DNA of 64,000 bases from Rhizobium altiplani (GCF_001542405.1 NZ_LNCD01000123.1:250501-314500), one strand, 5' to 3'. Shown: positions 26,810 to 36,562, counted from the stretch's first letter. Numbers and translations: made by a program. The notes: generated by a model not told the origin, from the letters alone.

Positions 26810-27319
26810 ATGACCGACGCGACGCCGAAGACGAGAGACGACCTTTTTGCCTTTCTTGATGGCTTGGATATCAAGCACAGCACCAAAAACCATGCGCCTG
26901 TCTTTACGGTTGCCGAATCGGTCGCACTGCGTGACGAGATCCCCGGCGGCCACACGAAAAATCTCTTCGTCAAAGACAAAAAGGATCAGTTCTTCCTGCT
27001 GACGGTTGAAGAAAATGCGACTGTAGATCTGAAGACGGTGCACACGCTGATCGGCGCCGCCAGCAAGGTCTCATTCGGAAAGCCGGAAAGGCTGATGGAG
27101 TATCTTGGGGTTGCGCCCGGTTCGGTCACGGCCTTTGGGGCCATCAATGACACCGGTGGAAATGTGACGTTCGTTCTCGATGCCGATCTGATGAAGGACG
27201 AGATCATCAATTGCCACCCACTGTCCAATGATGCAACGACTTCGATTGCAAGCGGAGATCTTATTCGCTTTATGGAAGCGACGGGACACAAGCCGCTTGT
27301 CTTGAAAGTGACGTCCTGA
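26810..27319 (+). CDS. YbaK/ProX-family prolyl-tRNA deacylase (ProXp-type)
   Basis: A free-standing editing-domain protein of about 169 residues. GGHTKNLFVKDKK carries the catalytic-type Lys, and TVEENATVDLK and GAINDTGGNVTFVLDADL are typical of the PrdX/ProXp-ala branch that hydrolyses Ala-tRNA(Pro). The ATG at 26810 (MTDATPK) is preferred; 26798 (MDFPMTD) is possible. It stands alone between the tRNA and cnoX. Confidence 0.85.
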   Translation: MTDATPKTRDDLFAFLDGLDIKHSTKNHAPVFTVAESVALRDEIPGGHTKNLFVKDKKDQFFLLTVEENATVDLKTVHTLIGAASKVSFGKPERLMEYLGVAPGSVTAFGAINDTGGNVTFVLDADLMKDEIINCHPLSNDATTSIASGDLIRFMEATGHKPLVLKVTS

Positions 27320-27372
27320 CATACGATTTTAGCGCTAGAAAAGCCGGCTGACCGGCACGGCGGGAGATATCC

Positions 27373-28338
27373 ATGAGCGGCAACGACAATCCTTACAGCA
27401 ATTCCTTTGGCCAGATGACGGCAACGGCGAATTATGGGGCGGCCCCGGCTGCGGGCGCGGGCGGTTACATCAAGGATACGACGACCGCGAATTTCGCGAA
27501 GGATGTCATCGAGGAATCTCGCAACCAGCCGGTTCTGGTCGATTTCTGGGCACCGTGGTGTGGTCCCTGCAAACAGCTGACCCCAGTGCTGGAAAAGGTC
27601 GTCAATGAAGCGCAAGGGCGCGTCAAGCTGGTCAAGATGAACATCGATGACCATCCGTCGATCGCAGGCCAGCTTGGTATCCAGTCGATTCCGGCCGTAA
27701 TCGCCTTCGTCGGCGGTCGTCCCGCCGATGGTTTCATGGGCGCTGTGCCGGAGAGCCAGATCAACCAGTTCATCGATCGGATCGCCGGTCCGGCCGGCGC
27801 CGACCAGGCGGCCGAAATCGAAGGCGTCCTCAAGGAAGCGAACGAGTTGTTGGCATTGGGCGATATCAATGGTGCCGCACAGCTTTACGGCGCCGTCATG
27901 CAGGCCGATCCCGAGAATGCGAAGGCTTTGGCGGGAATGGCCGAATGCATGATTGCAGCAAACCAGCACGAGCGTGCGCGCGAGGCGCTGACTGACCTGC
28001 CTGAGGAGATGGCGAAGGACCCGGCGATCCAGGCTGTATCGAGGAAGCTCGATCAGATCGAGGAGGCGCGCAAGCTTGGTGATCCCGTCGCTCTGGAGCA
28101 GGACCTAGCGCGAAATCCCGACGATCATGAGGCCCGCCTGAAGCTTGCCAAAATCCGCAACGTCGAGGGTCGACGCGAAGAATCGGCAGAGCATCTGCTT
28201 TATATCATGCGCAAGGACCGCGCTTTCGACGACGATGGCGCTCGCCGGCAACTGCTGCAGTTCTTCGACGTCTGGGGCTTCAAGGATCCTGCGACGGTTT
28301 CGGCGCGGCGCAAGCTCTCGGCCATGCTATTTTCGTAA
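27373..28338 (+). CDS. cnoX: Thioredoxin-TPR co-chaperone CnoX (YbbN)
   Basis: A 321-residue protein with a thioredoxin domain (about residues 30-138) followed by a helical TPR-like half. The active site reads WCGPC with Cys63 and Cys66, so unlike E. coli YbbN it keeps a redox motif. The family protects proteins from oxidative aggregation and hands them to GroEL and DnaK. GGCGGGAG lies upstream of the ATG. The Lon-domain gene follows 112 bp downstream, as often in rhizobia. Confidence 0.9.
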   Translation: MSGNDNPYSNSFGQMTATANYGAAPAAGAGGYIKDTTTANFAKDVIEESRNQPVLVDFWAPWCGPCKQLTPVLEKVVNEAQGRVKLVKMNIDDHPSIAGQLGIQSIPAVIAFVGGRPADGFMGAVPESQINQFIDRIAGPAGADQAAEIEGVLKEANELLALGDINGAAQLYGAVMQADPENAKALAGMAECMIAANQHERAREALTDLPEEMAKDPAIQAVSRKLDQIEEARKLGDPVALEQDLARNPDDHEARLKLAKIRNVEGRREESAEHLLYIMRKDRAFDDDGARRQLLQFFDVWGFKDPATVSARRKLSAMLFS

Positions 28339-28450
28339 TTCGGGCTTCAAGTTTCGATCGCCCGCCCTTGCGTTTTCGGGGGCGGGCCCCACATTCCCGA
28401 TTGTGCGGGCGCATCCTGTCGCGCCCGCGGGTGACGCAGGACCAGTCTCT

Positions 28451-29116
28451 ATGCAAGTGGGGAATGCACGATACTTAAAGCCCGGTGATCTGCCCGATAC
28501 GATCGCTGTCTTTCCGCTTGGCGGTGCGCTTCTGTTGCCCACAGGCCAGTTACCTCTCAACATCTTCGAGCCGCGTTATCTCGCGATGTTCGACGCCGCT
28601 TTGTCGGGAAATCGACTGATCGGCATGGTCCAGCCCGCTTTGGGGGACCAGGAAGGGCAGGGCGAGGTTCTGGCCCCGGTTGGCTGCCTTGGACGCATTA
28701 CATCCTTCGCCGAAACAGGGGATGGTCGCTACATTGTTTCTCTCACCGGCATCTGCCGCTTTCGCCTTCTAGAGGAGCGCGAGACCCACAATCCATTCCG
28801 GACCTTCCGCATTGCGCCGTTCATTGCCGATCTTTCGGCACGCGATGAGGAGGACGCCGTCGATCGCGCCGCGCTTCTGGCTGCTTTCAAGGCCTATCTC
28901 GATGCAAACAAGCTCGAGGCCGATTGGGAAAGCGTCGAGCGCGCCAGCAACCTGACGCTCGTCAATTCGCTGGCGATGATGTCGCCCTTCGGGCCTGCCG
29001 AGAAGCAGGCGCTTCTGGAGGCGCCCGACCTCAAGACACGAGCGGAAACGCTGATCGCGATCACCGAGATCGTGCTGGCGCGCGTGTTCGGTGACTCGGA
29101 CACCGTTCTGCAGTAA
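28451..29116 (+). CDS. LON peptidase substrate-binding domain protein
   Basis: A 221-residue protein consisting of the Lon N-terminal domain only: IAVFPLGGALLLPTGQLPLNIFEPRY near the N-terminus and GRITSFAETGDGRYIVSLTG in the middle. It has no ATPase or protease domain. A role in substrate recognition or protein quality control is assumed; the function is not established. The ATG at 28451 is used. Confidence 0.87.
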   Translation: MQVGNARYLKPGDLPDTIAVFPLGGALLLPTGQLPLNIFEPRYLAMFDAALSGNRLIGMVQPALGDQEGQGEVLAPVGCLGRITSFAETGDGRYIVSLTGICRFRLLEERETHNPFRTFRIAPFIADLSARDEEDAVDRAALLAAFKAYLDANKLEADWESVERASNLTLVNSLAMMSPFGPAEKQALLEAPDLKTRAETLIAITEIVLARVFGDSDTVLQ

Positions 29117-29125
29117 AGCGGGTTC

Positions 29126-29314
29126 ATGGACGAAAAACTCAGCCGCGTTGATCCGAAGCTTCTCGAACTGTTGGTATGCCCTCTGACCAAGGGCCGGCTA
29201 ACTTACGACCGCGAACACAATGAACTCGTGTCGGAGAAGGCGCGCCTCGCCTATCCGATCCGTGATGGCATTCCGATCATGCTGGTCTCGGAGGCCCGTG
29301 GACTGGACGACTGA
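29126..29314 (+). CDS. Trm112 family protein
   Basis: A 62-residue Trm112/YcaR-type protein with LLELLVCPLTKGRL at residues 10-23 and the C-terminal YPIRDGIPIMLV. Only one of the classical metal-binding cysteines is left. In eukaryotes Trm112 activates methyltransferases; the bacterial role is not known. It starts 9 bp after the Lon-domain gene and its stop abuts the stop of the convergent monooxygenase gene. Confidence 0.88.
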   Translation: MDEKLSRVDPKLLELLVCPLTKGRLTYDREHNELVSEKARLAYPIRDGIPIMLVSEARGLDD

Positions 29315-30529
29315 CTAGATCGTCTGTCCTGCGAGCAGGCGAGGATTGTCGTTGGCTGTGGTGCCTGCCGCCTGGCCGATGAAGAACGACTTCAGGCCGG
29401 GAAGCCGATCGACGACGCCGAGGCCAAAATCGCGGGCGATGCGCAGCGGCGCCAGGTCATTCGAAAAGAGCCGATTGAGTACGTCGGTCGTGACGCCCAT
29501 ACGGAAGGTGTCAAAGCGACGCCATGCCTGATACCGCTCGAGAATGTTGATCGAGCCGATATCAAGGCCAAGCCGATCGGCCTCGACAACGGTTTCGGCG
29601 AGGGCTGCGACATCCTTGAAGCCGAGGTTCAGGCCCTGGCCGGAAATCGGATGGATGCCATGGGCCGCATCGCCGGCGAGCGCCACACGCGGAGCGACGA
29701 ATGCCCGCGCCAGCGTCAATCCGAGCGGGAAGGCGCGCTTGTCACCGACAGTCCTCAACGTGCCAAGCTTGTGACCGAAGCGGCGCTCCAGTTCCTCTTC
29801 AAAGATGAGATCGTCGGACGTGACGAGACGGTTTGCTTCCGACGTTGGCTCCGTCCAGACGAGCGAAGAGCGATTTCCTTTCAGCGGCAGGATCGCAAAC
29901 GGGCCAGACGGAAGGAAATGCTCTTCCGCGCAGCCGTGATGCGGACGCTCATGCTCGACCGTTGTGACAATTCCCGACTGACCATAATCCCATGACACGG
30001 TCTTGATGCCTGCCAGATCCCTTAAGTGTGAGCGGACGCCGTCGCAGGCGACAACAAGTCGGGCTTCCAACACGCTGCCATCCGAGGCGGTGACGGTTGC
30101 GTGCGTATCTTCCACGGAGAGACCGGTTGCGCTGAAGCCGTGGCGAATTTCGATGCCAAGACGCTCGCATGCGCCCCGCAGCGCCCGCACGAGCGTGACA
30201 TTCGAAATCATGTGCGCGAAGGGCCGTCCATCCTCCACTTCGCCATCGAAGGTCAGGAAAACCGGCCGTACGGGATCTGCGGTTTTCGAATCGGTAACGA
30301 TCATCTTGGTGATCGGCTGCGCCTCGGGCTCGATCTCATCCCAGATGCCGAAAACCTCGAGCATCCGGGTGGCGGCGGCGATAATCGCCGAGGCACGCAT
30401 GTCCTTCTGCCAGACGCCCGCAGGTGCTGCCTCGACGACCGCGATATCGAGATGAGGTGCTGCCTGCTTGACCGCTACGGCCGCGGAAAGACCGACATAA
30501 CCTGCGCCTACAACCAGCATGTCCCGCAT
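29315..30529 (-). CDS. UbiH/UbiF/VisC/COQ6 family FAD-dependent monooxygenase
   Basis: A 404-residue flavoprotein hydroxylase. The N-terminal GAGYVGLSAAVAV is the FAD-binding motif, VVACDGVRSHLRD the DG motif and LAGDAAHGIHPISGQGLNLGFKD the second FAD motif of UbiH/Coq6 enzymes. It probably hydroxylates the ubiquinone ring; which position cannot be told from sequence. The ATG at 30529 is chosen; upstream the frame is open only across the tesB gene. Divergent from tesB, with a perfect palindrome between them. Confidence 0.87.
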   Translation of the reverse strand: MRDMLVVGAGYVGLSAAVAVKQAAPHLDIAVVEAAPAGVWQKDMRASAIIAAATRMLEVFGIWDEIEPEAQPITKMIVTDSKTADPVRPVFLTFDGEVEDGRPFAHMISNVTLVRALRGACERLGIEIRHGFSATGLSVEDTHATVTASDGSVLEARLVVACDGVRSHLRDLAGIKTVSWDYGQSGIVTTVEHERPHHGCAEEHFLPSGPFAILPLKGNRSSLVWTEPTSEANRLVTSDDLIFEEELERRFGHKLGTLRTVGDKRAFPLGLTLARAFVAPRVALAGDAAHGIHPISGQGLNLGFKDVAALAETVVEADRLGLDIGSINILERYQAWRRFDTFRMGVTTDVLNRLFSNDLAPLRIARDFGLGVVDRLPGLKSFFIGQAAGTTANDNPRLLAGQTI

Positions 30530-30562
30530 GGAGTTTCGTTCCGTTTCTTGTGAATATCGTAT

Positions 30563-30578
30563 TGATCTATATAGATCA
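30563..30578. promoter_or_regulatory. Perfect 16-bp palindrome in the monooxygenase/tesB divergent promoter
   Basis: TGATCTATATAGATCA is a perfect palindrome in the 86-bp gap between the divergent UbiH-type monooxygenase and tesB genes. Its size and symmetry fit a dimeric regulator of MarR, TetR or ArsR type; no such gene is adjacent. Confidence 0.5.
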
Positions 30579-30615
30579 TCGCTGCCGCACTTCCTACCGT
30601 CCGGAGCTATACAAA

Positions 30616-31500
30616 ATGACGCGTGACACCGAAAAACCAAACGCGATGGAGACGCTGCTTTCCACGCTGGACCTTGAACCGATCGAGGTCGACATCTTTC
30701 GTGGACGCAGCCCGCAGGTTGGTTGGCAGCGTGTTTTTGGCGGTCAGGTGATCGCACAGGCCCTGATGGCAGCACAGCGCACGGTGGCGCGCGACCGCAT
30801 TGTACATTCGCTGCACGCCTATTTTATGCGCCCTGGCGATCCTTCGGTGCCGATCGTCTATCAGGTCGAGCGGATCCGCGATGGGTCGAGTTTCAATACA
30901 CGCCGCGCCGTCGCCATCCAGCATGGAGAGGCGATATTCGCTCTCTCTGCCTCATTCCAGATCGAGGAGCCCGGCTTCGGCCACCAGATCCTCATGCCGG
31001 ATGTTCCCGCTCCTGAGAAGCTGCTCGATGAACGGCAGATCGCAGCACAGTTTCTTGCCAACGCGCCGGCACCGATTCGCAAGTATTGGGAGCGTGAACG
31101 GCCGATCGAGATCCGGCCGATATCGCTGACGCATTACTTCTCGGATGAGAAGCTCGATCCGGTTCAGCATGTCTGGGTGCGGGCGACGGGGCCGGTTCCC
31201 GACGATCGCTATTATCAGGCGGCGATCCTGGCTTATCTTTCCGACATGACCCTGCTCGATACATCGCTTTATCCGCATGGAACGTCGATCTTCGATCAGA
31301 CGATCCAGGTTGCGAGCCTCGATCACTCGATGTGGTTCCATCGGCCAACCAAACTCGACGATTGGCTTCTTTATACGCAGGACAGTCCTTCGGCTTCCGG
31401 CGCGAGGGGCCTCACTCGCGGTAGCTTGTTTACGAGGGACGGTACCCTGATTGCGTCGGTGGCGCAGGAGGGGCTGATTCGTAAAAGGGCAAATGAATAA
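30616..31500 (+). CDS. tesB: Acyl-CoA thioesterase II
   Basis: A 294-residue double-hotdog thioesterase. QRVFGGQVIAQALMAA (about residues 37-52) and VHSLHAYFMRPGD are N-half landmarks. The C-half has ILAYLSDMTLLDTSLYPHG with the catalytic Asp, and SLDHSMWFHRP. It hydrolyses acyl-CoA to free acid and CoA. The ATG at 30616 is used; METLL at residue 11 is an alternative. Confidence 0.92.
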   Translation: MTRDTEKPNAMETLLSTLDLEPIEVDIFRGRSPQVGWQRVFGGQVIAQALMAAQRTVARDRIVHSLHAYFMRPGDPSVPIVYQVERIRDGSSFNTRRAVAIQHGEAIFALSASFQIEEPGFGHQILMPDVPAPEKLLDERQIAAQFLANAPAPIRKYWERERPIEIRPISLTHYFSDEKLDPVQHVWVRATGPVPDDRYYQAAILAYLSDMTLLDTSLYPHGTSIFDQTIQVASLDHSMWFHRPTKLDDWLLYTQDSPSASGARGLTRGSLFTRDGTLIASVAQEGLIRKRANE

Positions 31501-31622
31501 ATTGTAGGCACATTTGTTCATTTGGGTATTTTTTGAGCGATTATTGGGCAGTCATTTGCCTGTTTATTAGTGCCGCTTTATATAACCATTATATTTCAAT
31601 AGGTTAGCTTCCTCGTTGGAAT

Positions 31623-31639
31623 CTGGCACGCTCCTTGAA
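31623..31639 (+). promoter_or_regulatory. Sigma-54 (RpoN) promoter of glnK-amtB
   Basis: CTGGCACG-CTCC-TTGAA matches the -24/-12 consensus YTGGCACG-N4-TTGCW except for A in place of C in the -12 box. It lies about 85 bp before the glnK start, as expected for NtrC-activated transcription under nitrogen limitation. Confidence 0.85.
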
Positions 31640-31723
31640 TGTATATCCCCGGTCGCTGTTCGTGAACGTCAGCGGCAAGGAGAGTCGGCTCCGCGCCGAG
31701 GATAACGAAGGATGGGAAACCAG

Positions 31724-32062
31724 ATGAAAATTGTGATGGCCATTATCAAGCCGTTCAAGCTGGACGAGGTGCGCGAAGCCCTCACGGCGATCGGCATCCA
31801 GGGCCTGACCGTGACCGAAGTGAAGGGCTACGGGCGCCAGAAGGGGCATACTGAGATTTATCGCGGCACCGAATATGCGGTGAGCTTCCTGCCGAAGCTC
31901 AAGATCGAAATCGCGGTTGCTTCCGAACTCGTCGACAAGGCCGTTGAGGCCATCGTGTCATCCGCCAAAACCGGCCAGATCGGCGATGGCAAGATCTTCG
32001 TTTATTCGATCGACCATGCCGTGCGCATCCGCACCGGCGAAACCGACACAGAAGCGCTGTAA
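31724..32062 (+). CDS. glnK: Nitrogen regulatory protein P-II, GlnK
   Basis: A 112-residue PII signal protein. It begins MKIVMAIIKPFKLDEV and carries the T-loop with Tyr51 (GRQKGHTEIYRGTEY), the site of uridylylation. It senses 2-oxoglutarate and ATP/ADP and blocks the ammonium channel encoded next. The internal ATG at 31724 gives the standard PII N-terminus; the ATG at 31712 would add four residues. Confidence 0.95.
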   Translation: MKIVMAIIKPFKLDEVREALTAIGIQGLTVTEVKGYGRQKGHTEIYRGTEYAVSFLPKLKIEIAVASELVDKAVEAIVSSAKTGQIGDGKIFVYSIDHAVRIRTGETDTEAL

Positions 32063-32090
32063 GAGCGGCAGAGCAAGGGAGCCTCTTTCA

Positions 32091-33524
32091 ATGTCAATCT
32101 CGAAATTTTCCTCCACATATGCGCGGCTTGCTGCTGCGCCTGCCGCGCTGCTCGCGCCGGTTGCCGCCTTCGCGCAGGATGCCGCCACGACCGCTGCGCC
32201 TGCTGCCGCCGCTGCTGCTCCTGCGATGACGGTCGACAAGGGTGACAACACGTGGATGCTCATCTCCACCGTGCTTGTCCTGCTGATGACAATTCCGGGC
32301 CTCGCCCTGTTCTACGGTGGCCTCGTCCGCGCCAAGAACATGCTTTCCGTTCTCATGCAGGTCTTCATGATCACGGCCGTGGTCATGATCATCTGGGTTA
32401 CCTACGGCTATTCGCTGGCCTTTACGGACGGCGGTTCGCTCAACAGCTTCGTCGGCGGCTTCTCGAAGGCATTCCTTGCAGGCGTCGACACGACCACCCT
32501 GTCAGAGACCTTTACGAAGGGCGTTGCAATTCCCGAGCTGACCTTCGTTTGCTTCCAGATGACCTTCGCCTGCATCACGCCAGCCCTGATCGTCGGCGCC
32601 TTTGCCGAGCGCATCAAGTTCTCGGCCGTCATGCTGTTCGTGGTTCTGTGGGTCACTTTCGTCTACTTCCCGATGGCACACATGGTCTGGTTCTGGGGTG
32701 GCCCAAGCTCCTACACCTCGCCGTCTGGCCTGATCTTCTCCTACGGAGCGCTCGACTTCGCCGGCGGCACGGTCGTCCACATCAATGCCGGTATTGCCGG
32801 TCTGATCGGCGCCATCATGCTCGGCAAGCGCACGGGCTATAAGAAGGAAATCATGGCACCGCACTCCATGACCCTCACGATGGTCGGTGCTTCGCTTCTG
32901 TGGGTCGGCTGGTTCGGCTTCAATGCCGGATCGAACCTCGAAGCAAATGCCTACGCCTCGCTGGCGATGATCAACACCTTTGTCGCAACGGCTGCTGCCG
33001 CTGTGTCCTGGTGCCTCGTTGAAAACTTCACCCGCGGCAAGGCTTCAATGCTCGGTGCAGCTTCGGGCGCTGTCGCTGGTCTCGTTGCCGTTACCCCGGC
33101 AGCCGGCTTCGCCGGCCCAATGGGTTCGATCGTCCTCGGCCTCATCGTGTCGCCGGTCTGCTACTTCTTCGTTGACGTCGTGAAGAACAAGTTCAACTAC
33201 GACGACTCGCTTGATGTCTTCGGCGTCCACTGCATCGGTGGTATCCTCGGCGCCATCGGCACCGGTATCCTGGTCAACCCGGCACTCGGCGGGGCAGGCA
33301 TTGTCGACTACTCGACGGCCGATTTCGCCGCCGGCTATCCGGGCACGGCGACGCAGGTCTTCGCTCAGCTGAAGGGCGTCCTGACAACGATCGCATGGTC
33401 GGGTATCGGTTCCCTGATCCTCTACAAGATCGTTGATGTCGTCATCGGTCTGCGCGTCTCTGTTGAAGCCGAGCGTGAAGGTCTCGACCTTTCGACCCAC
33501 GGCGAAGCCGCTTACCACGCGTAA
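32091..33524 (+). CDS. amtB: Ammonium transporter AmtB
   Basis: A 477-residue ammonium channel. A signal sequence ending near FAQDA is followed by an Ala/Pro/Thr-rich linker and then about eleven membrane helices, beginning with WMLISTVLVLLMTIPGLALFYGGLV. Family signatures include DFAGGTVVHINAG and WVGWFGFNAGS; the final cytoplasmic tail is where GlnK docks. It starts 28 bp after glnK and shares its sigma-54 promoter. Confidence 0.95.
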   Translation: MSISKFSSTYARLAAAPAALLAPVAAFAQDAATTAAPAAAAAAPAMTVDKGDNTWMLISTVLVLLMTIPGLALFYGGLVRAKNMLSVLMQVFMITAVVMIIWVTYGYSLAFTDGGSLNSFVGGFSKAFLAGVDTTTLSETFTKGVAIPELTFVCFQMTFACITPALIVGAFAERIKFSAVMLFVVLWVTFVYFPMAHMVWFWGGPSSYTSPSGLIFSYGALDFAGGTVVHINAGIAGLIGAIMLGKRTGYKKEIMAPHSMTLTMVGASLLWVGWFGFNAGSNLEANAYASLAMINTFVATAAAAVSWCLVENFTRGKASMLGAASGAVAGLVAVTPAAGFAGPMGSIVLGLIVSPVCYFFVDVVKNKFNYDDSLDVFGVHCIGGILGAIGTGILVNPALGGAGIVDYSTADFAAGYPGTATQVFAQLKGVLTTIAWSGIGSLILYKIVDVVIGLRVSVEAEREGLDLSTHGEAAYHA

Positions 33525-33604
33525 TCAAGGCATTGCGGCGCTGGCGCAAGCCGTCGCCGCTGAACAGCCCGTCGCGGCCTATTCATCCGAATAGACCGCT
33601 CTTG

Positions 33605-33640
33605 GCCCGGACCTCCATAGGTTCGGGCTTTTTTATTTTC
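33605..33640 (+). terminator. Rho-independent terminator of glnK-amtB
   Basis: A 10-bp stem (33605-33614 with 33619-33628, one mismatch that is weak as a G-U pair), a CCAT loop and a long T run follow amtB by about 80 bp. Confidence 0.85.
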
Positions 33641-33765
33641 CGCTGCAAGATGTGAGGGCGGCATGGTTAATACCGCTTTAACTGTCCTCTGATTAGGTGG
33701 GGCGAAGGTACTGAGCGCAGACGCTTGGCGATTCGAACGCTCTCACGCATTGGACGGGTACACAC

Positions 33766-36426
33766 ATGGCAAGAAGCACATCGCCAGCAATGGATGGCCG
33801 GCCGGACCGTTTTTCCCTCTCGGGTTTCATGTTCCGGCAGGCGCAGACCCTTTTTGGCTTCGCCATCTTCCTGCTGCTCGCATTGGCGGTCGCAGCGCTC
33901 GCGACCTGGAACGTCGCGGACCCGAGCTATTCCTATGCGACCGGAAACCAACCGACGAACATCCTGGGTTATGGCGGCGCCGCGTTCGCCGACATCGCCA
34001 TGCAATTCTTTGGCCTGGCCAGTGTCGTGGCGCTTCTGCCGGTTGTCGCTTGGGCTCTCGCTCTGATCTCAGGCAGGCGTTTCAGCCGCATTCCCGCGCG
34101 CGCCGCAGCCTGGGCCTTGGGTTCCGTGCTCTCCTCCGCCGTTATTGGCTGCTTCCCGCCACCGCTCACCTGGCCGATCCCGAATGGCATCGGCGGCGTT
34201 ATTGGCGACATGATCCTGCGGTTTCCTGCCTTGTTTGTCGGTGCCTATCCGACGGGCGCTTTTGCGACTGCCGTCGGTTCCGTATTCGCTGTCCCGACCG
34301 TCTGGATGATGCTGTTTGCTGCCGGCATCGTCGGTCGCAGCGAGGACGATGAAGAGGAAGCCGAGGAAGCCTACGCAAGCACTCGCTCCAAGCTGCGCTC
34401 GGTCGGCGACGAAGATGAAGATGACGATGAAGGCGGCTGGCTTGCCTTCGGTGCGCTGACGCACGCCTGGTACATGAGCCAGGCCCGAATACGCCGGCTG
34501 CTCGGCATGGGTCCGCGCAAGCGCCGGCAGGATGATTTCGAGTCGCCGTACGACTTCAACGACGACGAGTTTGGCAAGCTGAACGAGCCGGTTCGCGCCA
34601 AGGCGCCGGCCGGGCGTGGCGATCGCATGGAGCCATCAATGGAGCCGCGCGCTGCCTCGCAGCGCCGCGTTGTTTCTACTCCGTCCGTTTCGCTTGATGA
34701 TGATGACGATGACGACGATCTGCCGTTCGACGACATGCCGCCGCGGCCGGCCGATATCCTGCCCGATGACGATGACTGGATGATGCGCGCGCCGGCCAAG
34801 GCGACCGGGCGCGCGGAACCGCGCGTCGTGCAGCCTCCGGCGCGGCCGAAACCTGGTGCGCGTCTCGAACGGGAGCAGCAGGGGTCGTTCATTCGTCCTG
34901 AAGGCTTCCAGCTTCCGTCGATGCACCTGCTCGCGGAACCGAAGAATGTCGTGCGAGATTCGACACTATCTGCCGACGCGCTGGAACAGAATGCGCGCAT
35001 GCTCGAGGGCGTGCTCGAGGATTTCGGCGTCAAGGGCGAGATCATCCACGTTCGCCCCGGTCCGGTCGTCACGCTTTACGAACTGGAACCTGCGCCGGGC
35101 ATCAAGTCGTCCCGCGTTATCGGCCTTGCCGACGATATTGCCCGTTCGATGAGCGCGATCGCTGCCCGCGTCGCCGTCGTGCCGGGTCGCAACGCGATCG
35201 GCATCGAACTGCCGAACTCCACGCGCGAAACCGTCTATCTGCGTGAACTCATCGCTTCCCGTGACTTCGATGGCTCCAAGGCCAAGCTTGCCATGGCGCT
35301 CGGCAAGACGATCGGCGGCGAGGCCGTGATTGCTGATCTGGCGAAGATGCCGCACTTGCTGGTTGCCGGTACGACCGGTTCCGGTAAGTCGGTCGCCATC
35401 AATACCATGATCCTGTCACTGCTCTACCGCATGACGCCGGAGCAGTGCCGCCTGATCATGATCGATCCGAAGATGCTCGAATTGTCCGTCTACGACGGCA
35501 TTCCGCACCTACTCTCGCCTGTTGTGACGGATCCGAAGAAGGCAGTCGTTGCGCTCAAGTGGACCGTCCGCGAGATGGAAGAGCGGTACAAGAAGATGTC
35601 GAAGATCGGCGTCCGCAATATCGACGGCTTCAACAGCCGCGTCGAGCAGGCGCTTGCCAAGGGCGAGGTGATCTCGCGCACCGTCCAGACCGGTTTCGAC
35701 CGCCATACCGGCGAAGCGATGTACGAGACGGAAGAATTCGACCTGCAGCCCATGCCTTACATCGTCGTCATTATCGACGAGATGGCCGACCTGATGATGG
35801 TCGCCGGCAAGGATATCGAAGGTGCGGTGCAGCGCCTGGCACAGATGGCACGCGCGGCCGGCATCCACGTCATCATGGCGACCCAGCGTCCGTCCGTCGA
35901 TGTCATCACGGGCACGATCAAGGCAAACTTCCCGACGCGCATTTCCTTCCAGGTGACGTCGAAGATCGACAGCCGCACCATCCTCGGAGAGCAGGGCGCC
36001 GAGCAGCTGCTCGGCATGGGTGACATGCTCTATATGGCCGGCGGCGGGCGCATTCAGCGCGTCCATGGTCCGTTCGTTGCCGACATGGAAGTGGAGGAGA
36101 TCGTTTCCTATCTGAAGACCCAGGGCTCGCCGCAATATCTCGACGCCATCACCGCAGATGACGACGAAGACGGCGACTACGGCGGCGGTCCGGCAGGGAC
36201 GTCCAATCTCTCCGATTCCGACGATCCGTACGACCAGGCTGTCGCCATCGTTCTGCGTGACGGAAAGGCGTCAACGTCGTATATTCAGCGTAGACTTGGC
36301 ATTGGATACAATCGCGCCGCATCACTGATCGAGCGGATGGAGCAGGAAGGCATTATCGGTCCCGCCAACCATGCTGGAAAACGCGAGATCCTGGTTCCGA
36401 CCGAAGACGATATTCTGGACCGTTGA
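33766..36426 (+). CDS. ftsK: DNA translocase FtsK
   Basis: An 886-residue protein. Four membrane helices fill about residues 25-190. A long acidic linker follows (runs of Asp and Glu near residues 205-225 and 305-350). The motor domain has Walker A GTTGSGKS at 535-542 and a Walker B IIDEMADLMM. The C-terminal gamma domain (last 65 residues, AVAIVLRDGKASTSYIQRRL) reads KOPS. It pumps chromosome dimers to dif at the septum. Rhizobia often have more than one FtsK-like gene. Confidence 0.93.
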   Translation: MARSTSPAMDGRPDRFSLSGFMFRQAQTLFGFAIFLLLALAVAALATWNVADPSYSYATGNQPTNILGYGGAAFADIAMQFFGLASVVALLPVVAWALALISGRRFSRIPARAAAWALGSVLSSAVIGCFPPPLTWPIPNGIGGVIGDMILRFPALFVGAYPTGAFATAVGSVFAVPTVWMMLFAAGIVGRSEDDEEEAEEAYASTRSKLRSVGDEDEDDDEGGWLAFGALTHAWYMSQARIRRLLGMGPRKRRQDDFESPYDFNDDEFGKLNEPVRAKAPAGRGDRMEPSMEPRAASQRRVVSTPSVSLDDDDDDDDLPFDDMPPRPADILPDDDDWMMRAPAKATGRAEPRVVQPPARPKPGARLEREQQGSFIRPEGFQLPSMHLLAEPKNVVRDSTLSADALEQNARMLEGVLEDFGVKGEIIHVRPGPVVTLYELEPAPGIKSSRVIGLADDIARSMSAIAARVAVVPGRNAIGIELPNSTRETVYLRELIASRDFDGSKAKLAMALGKTIGGEAVIADLAKMPHLLVAGTTGSGKSVAINTMILSLLYRMTPEQCRLIMIDPKMLELSVYDGIPHLLSPVVTDPKKAVVALKWTVREMEERYKKMSKIGVRNIDGFNSRVEQALAKGEVISRTVQTGFDRHTGEAMYETEEFDLQPMPYIVVIIDEMADLMMVAGKDIEGAVQRLAQMARAAGIHVIMATQRPSVDVITGTIKANFPTRISFQVTSKIDSRTILGEQGAEQLLGMGDMLYMAGGGRIQRVHGPFVADMEVEEIVSYLKTQGSPQYLDAITADDDEDGDYGGGPAGTSNLSDSDDPYDQAVAIVLRDGKASTSYIQRRLGIGYNRAASLIERMEQEGIIGPANHAGKREILVPTEDDILDR

Positions 36427-36562
36427 GGTCGACAGCGATCGAAATGACGCCGGGATCACGGAAACCTGATCGCGCCGAAACCGTTAGTTTATGCAGGTCT
36501 GCGAACTACGCCATGAAGGCGCCGCGTTTCCGCAGCATTCGAATTGCATAAAGGAGACATAG

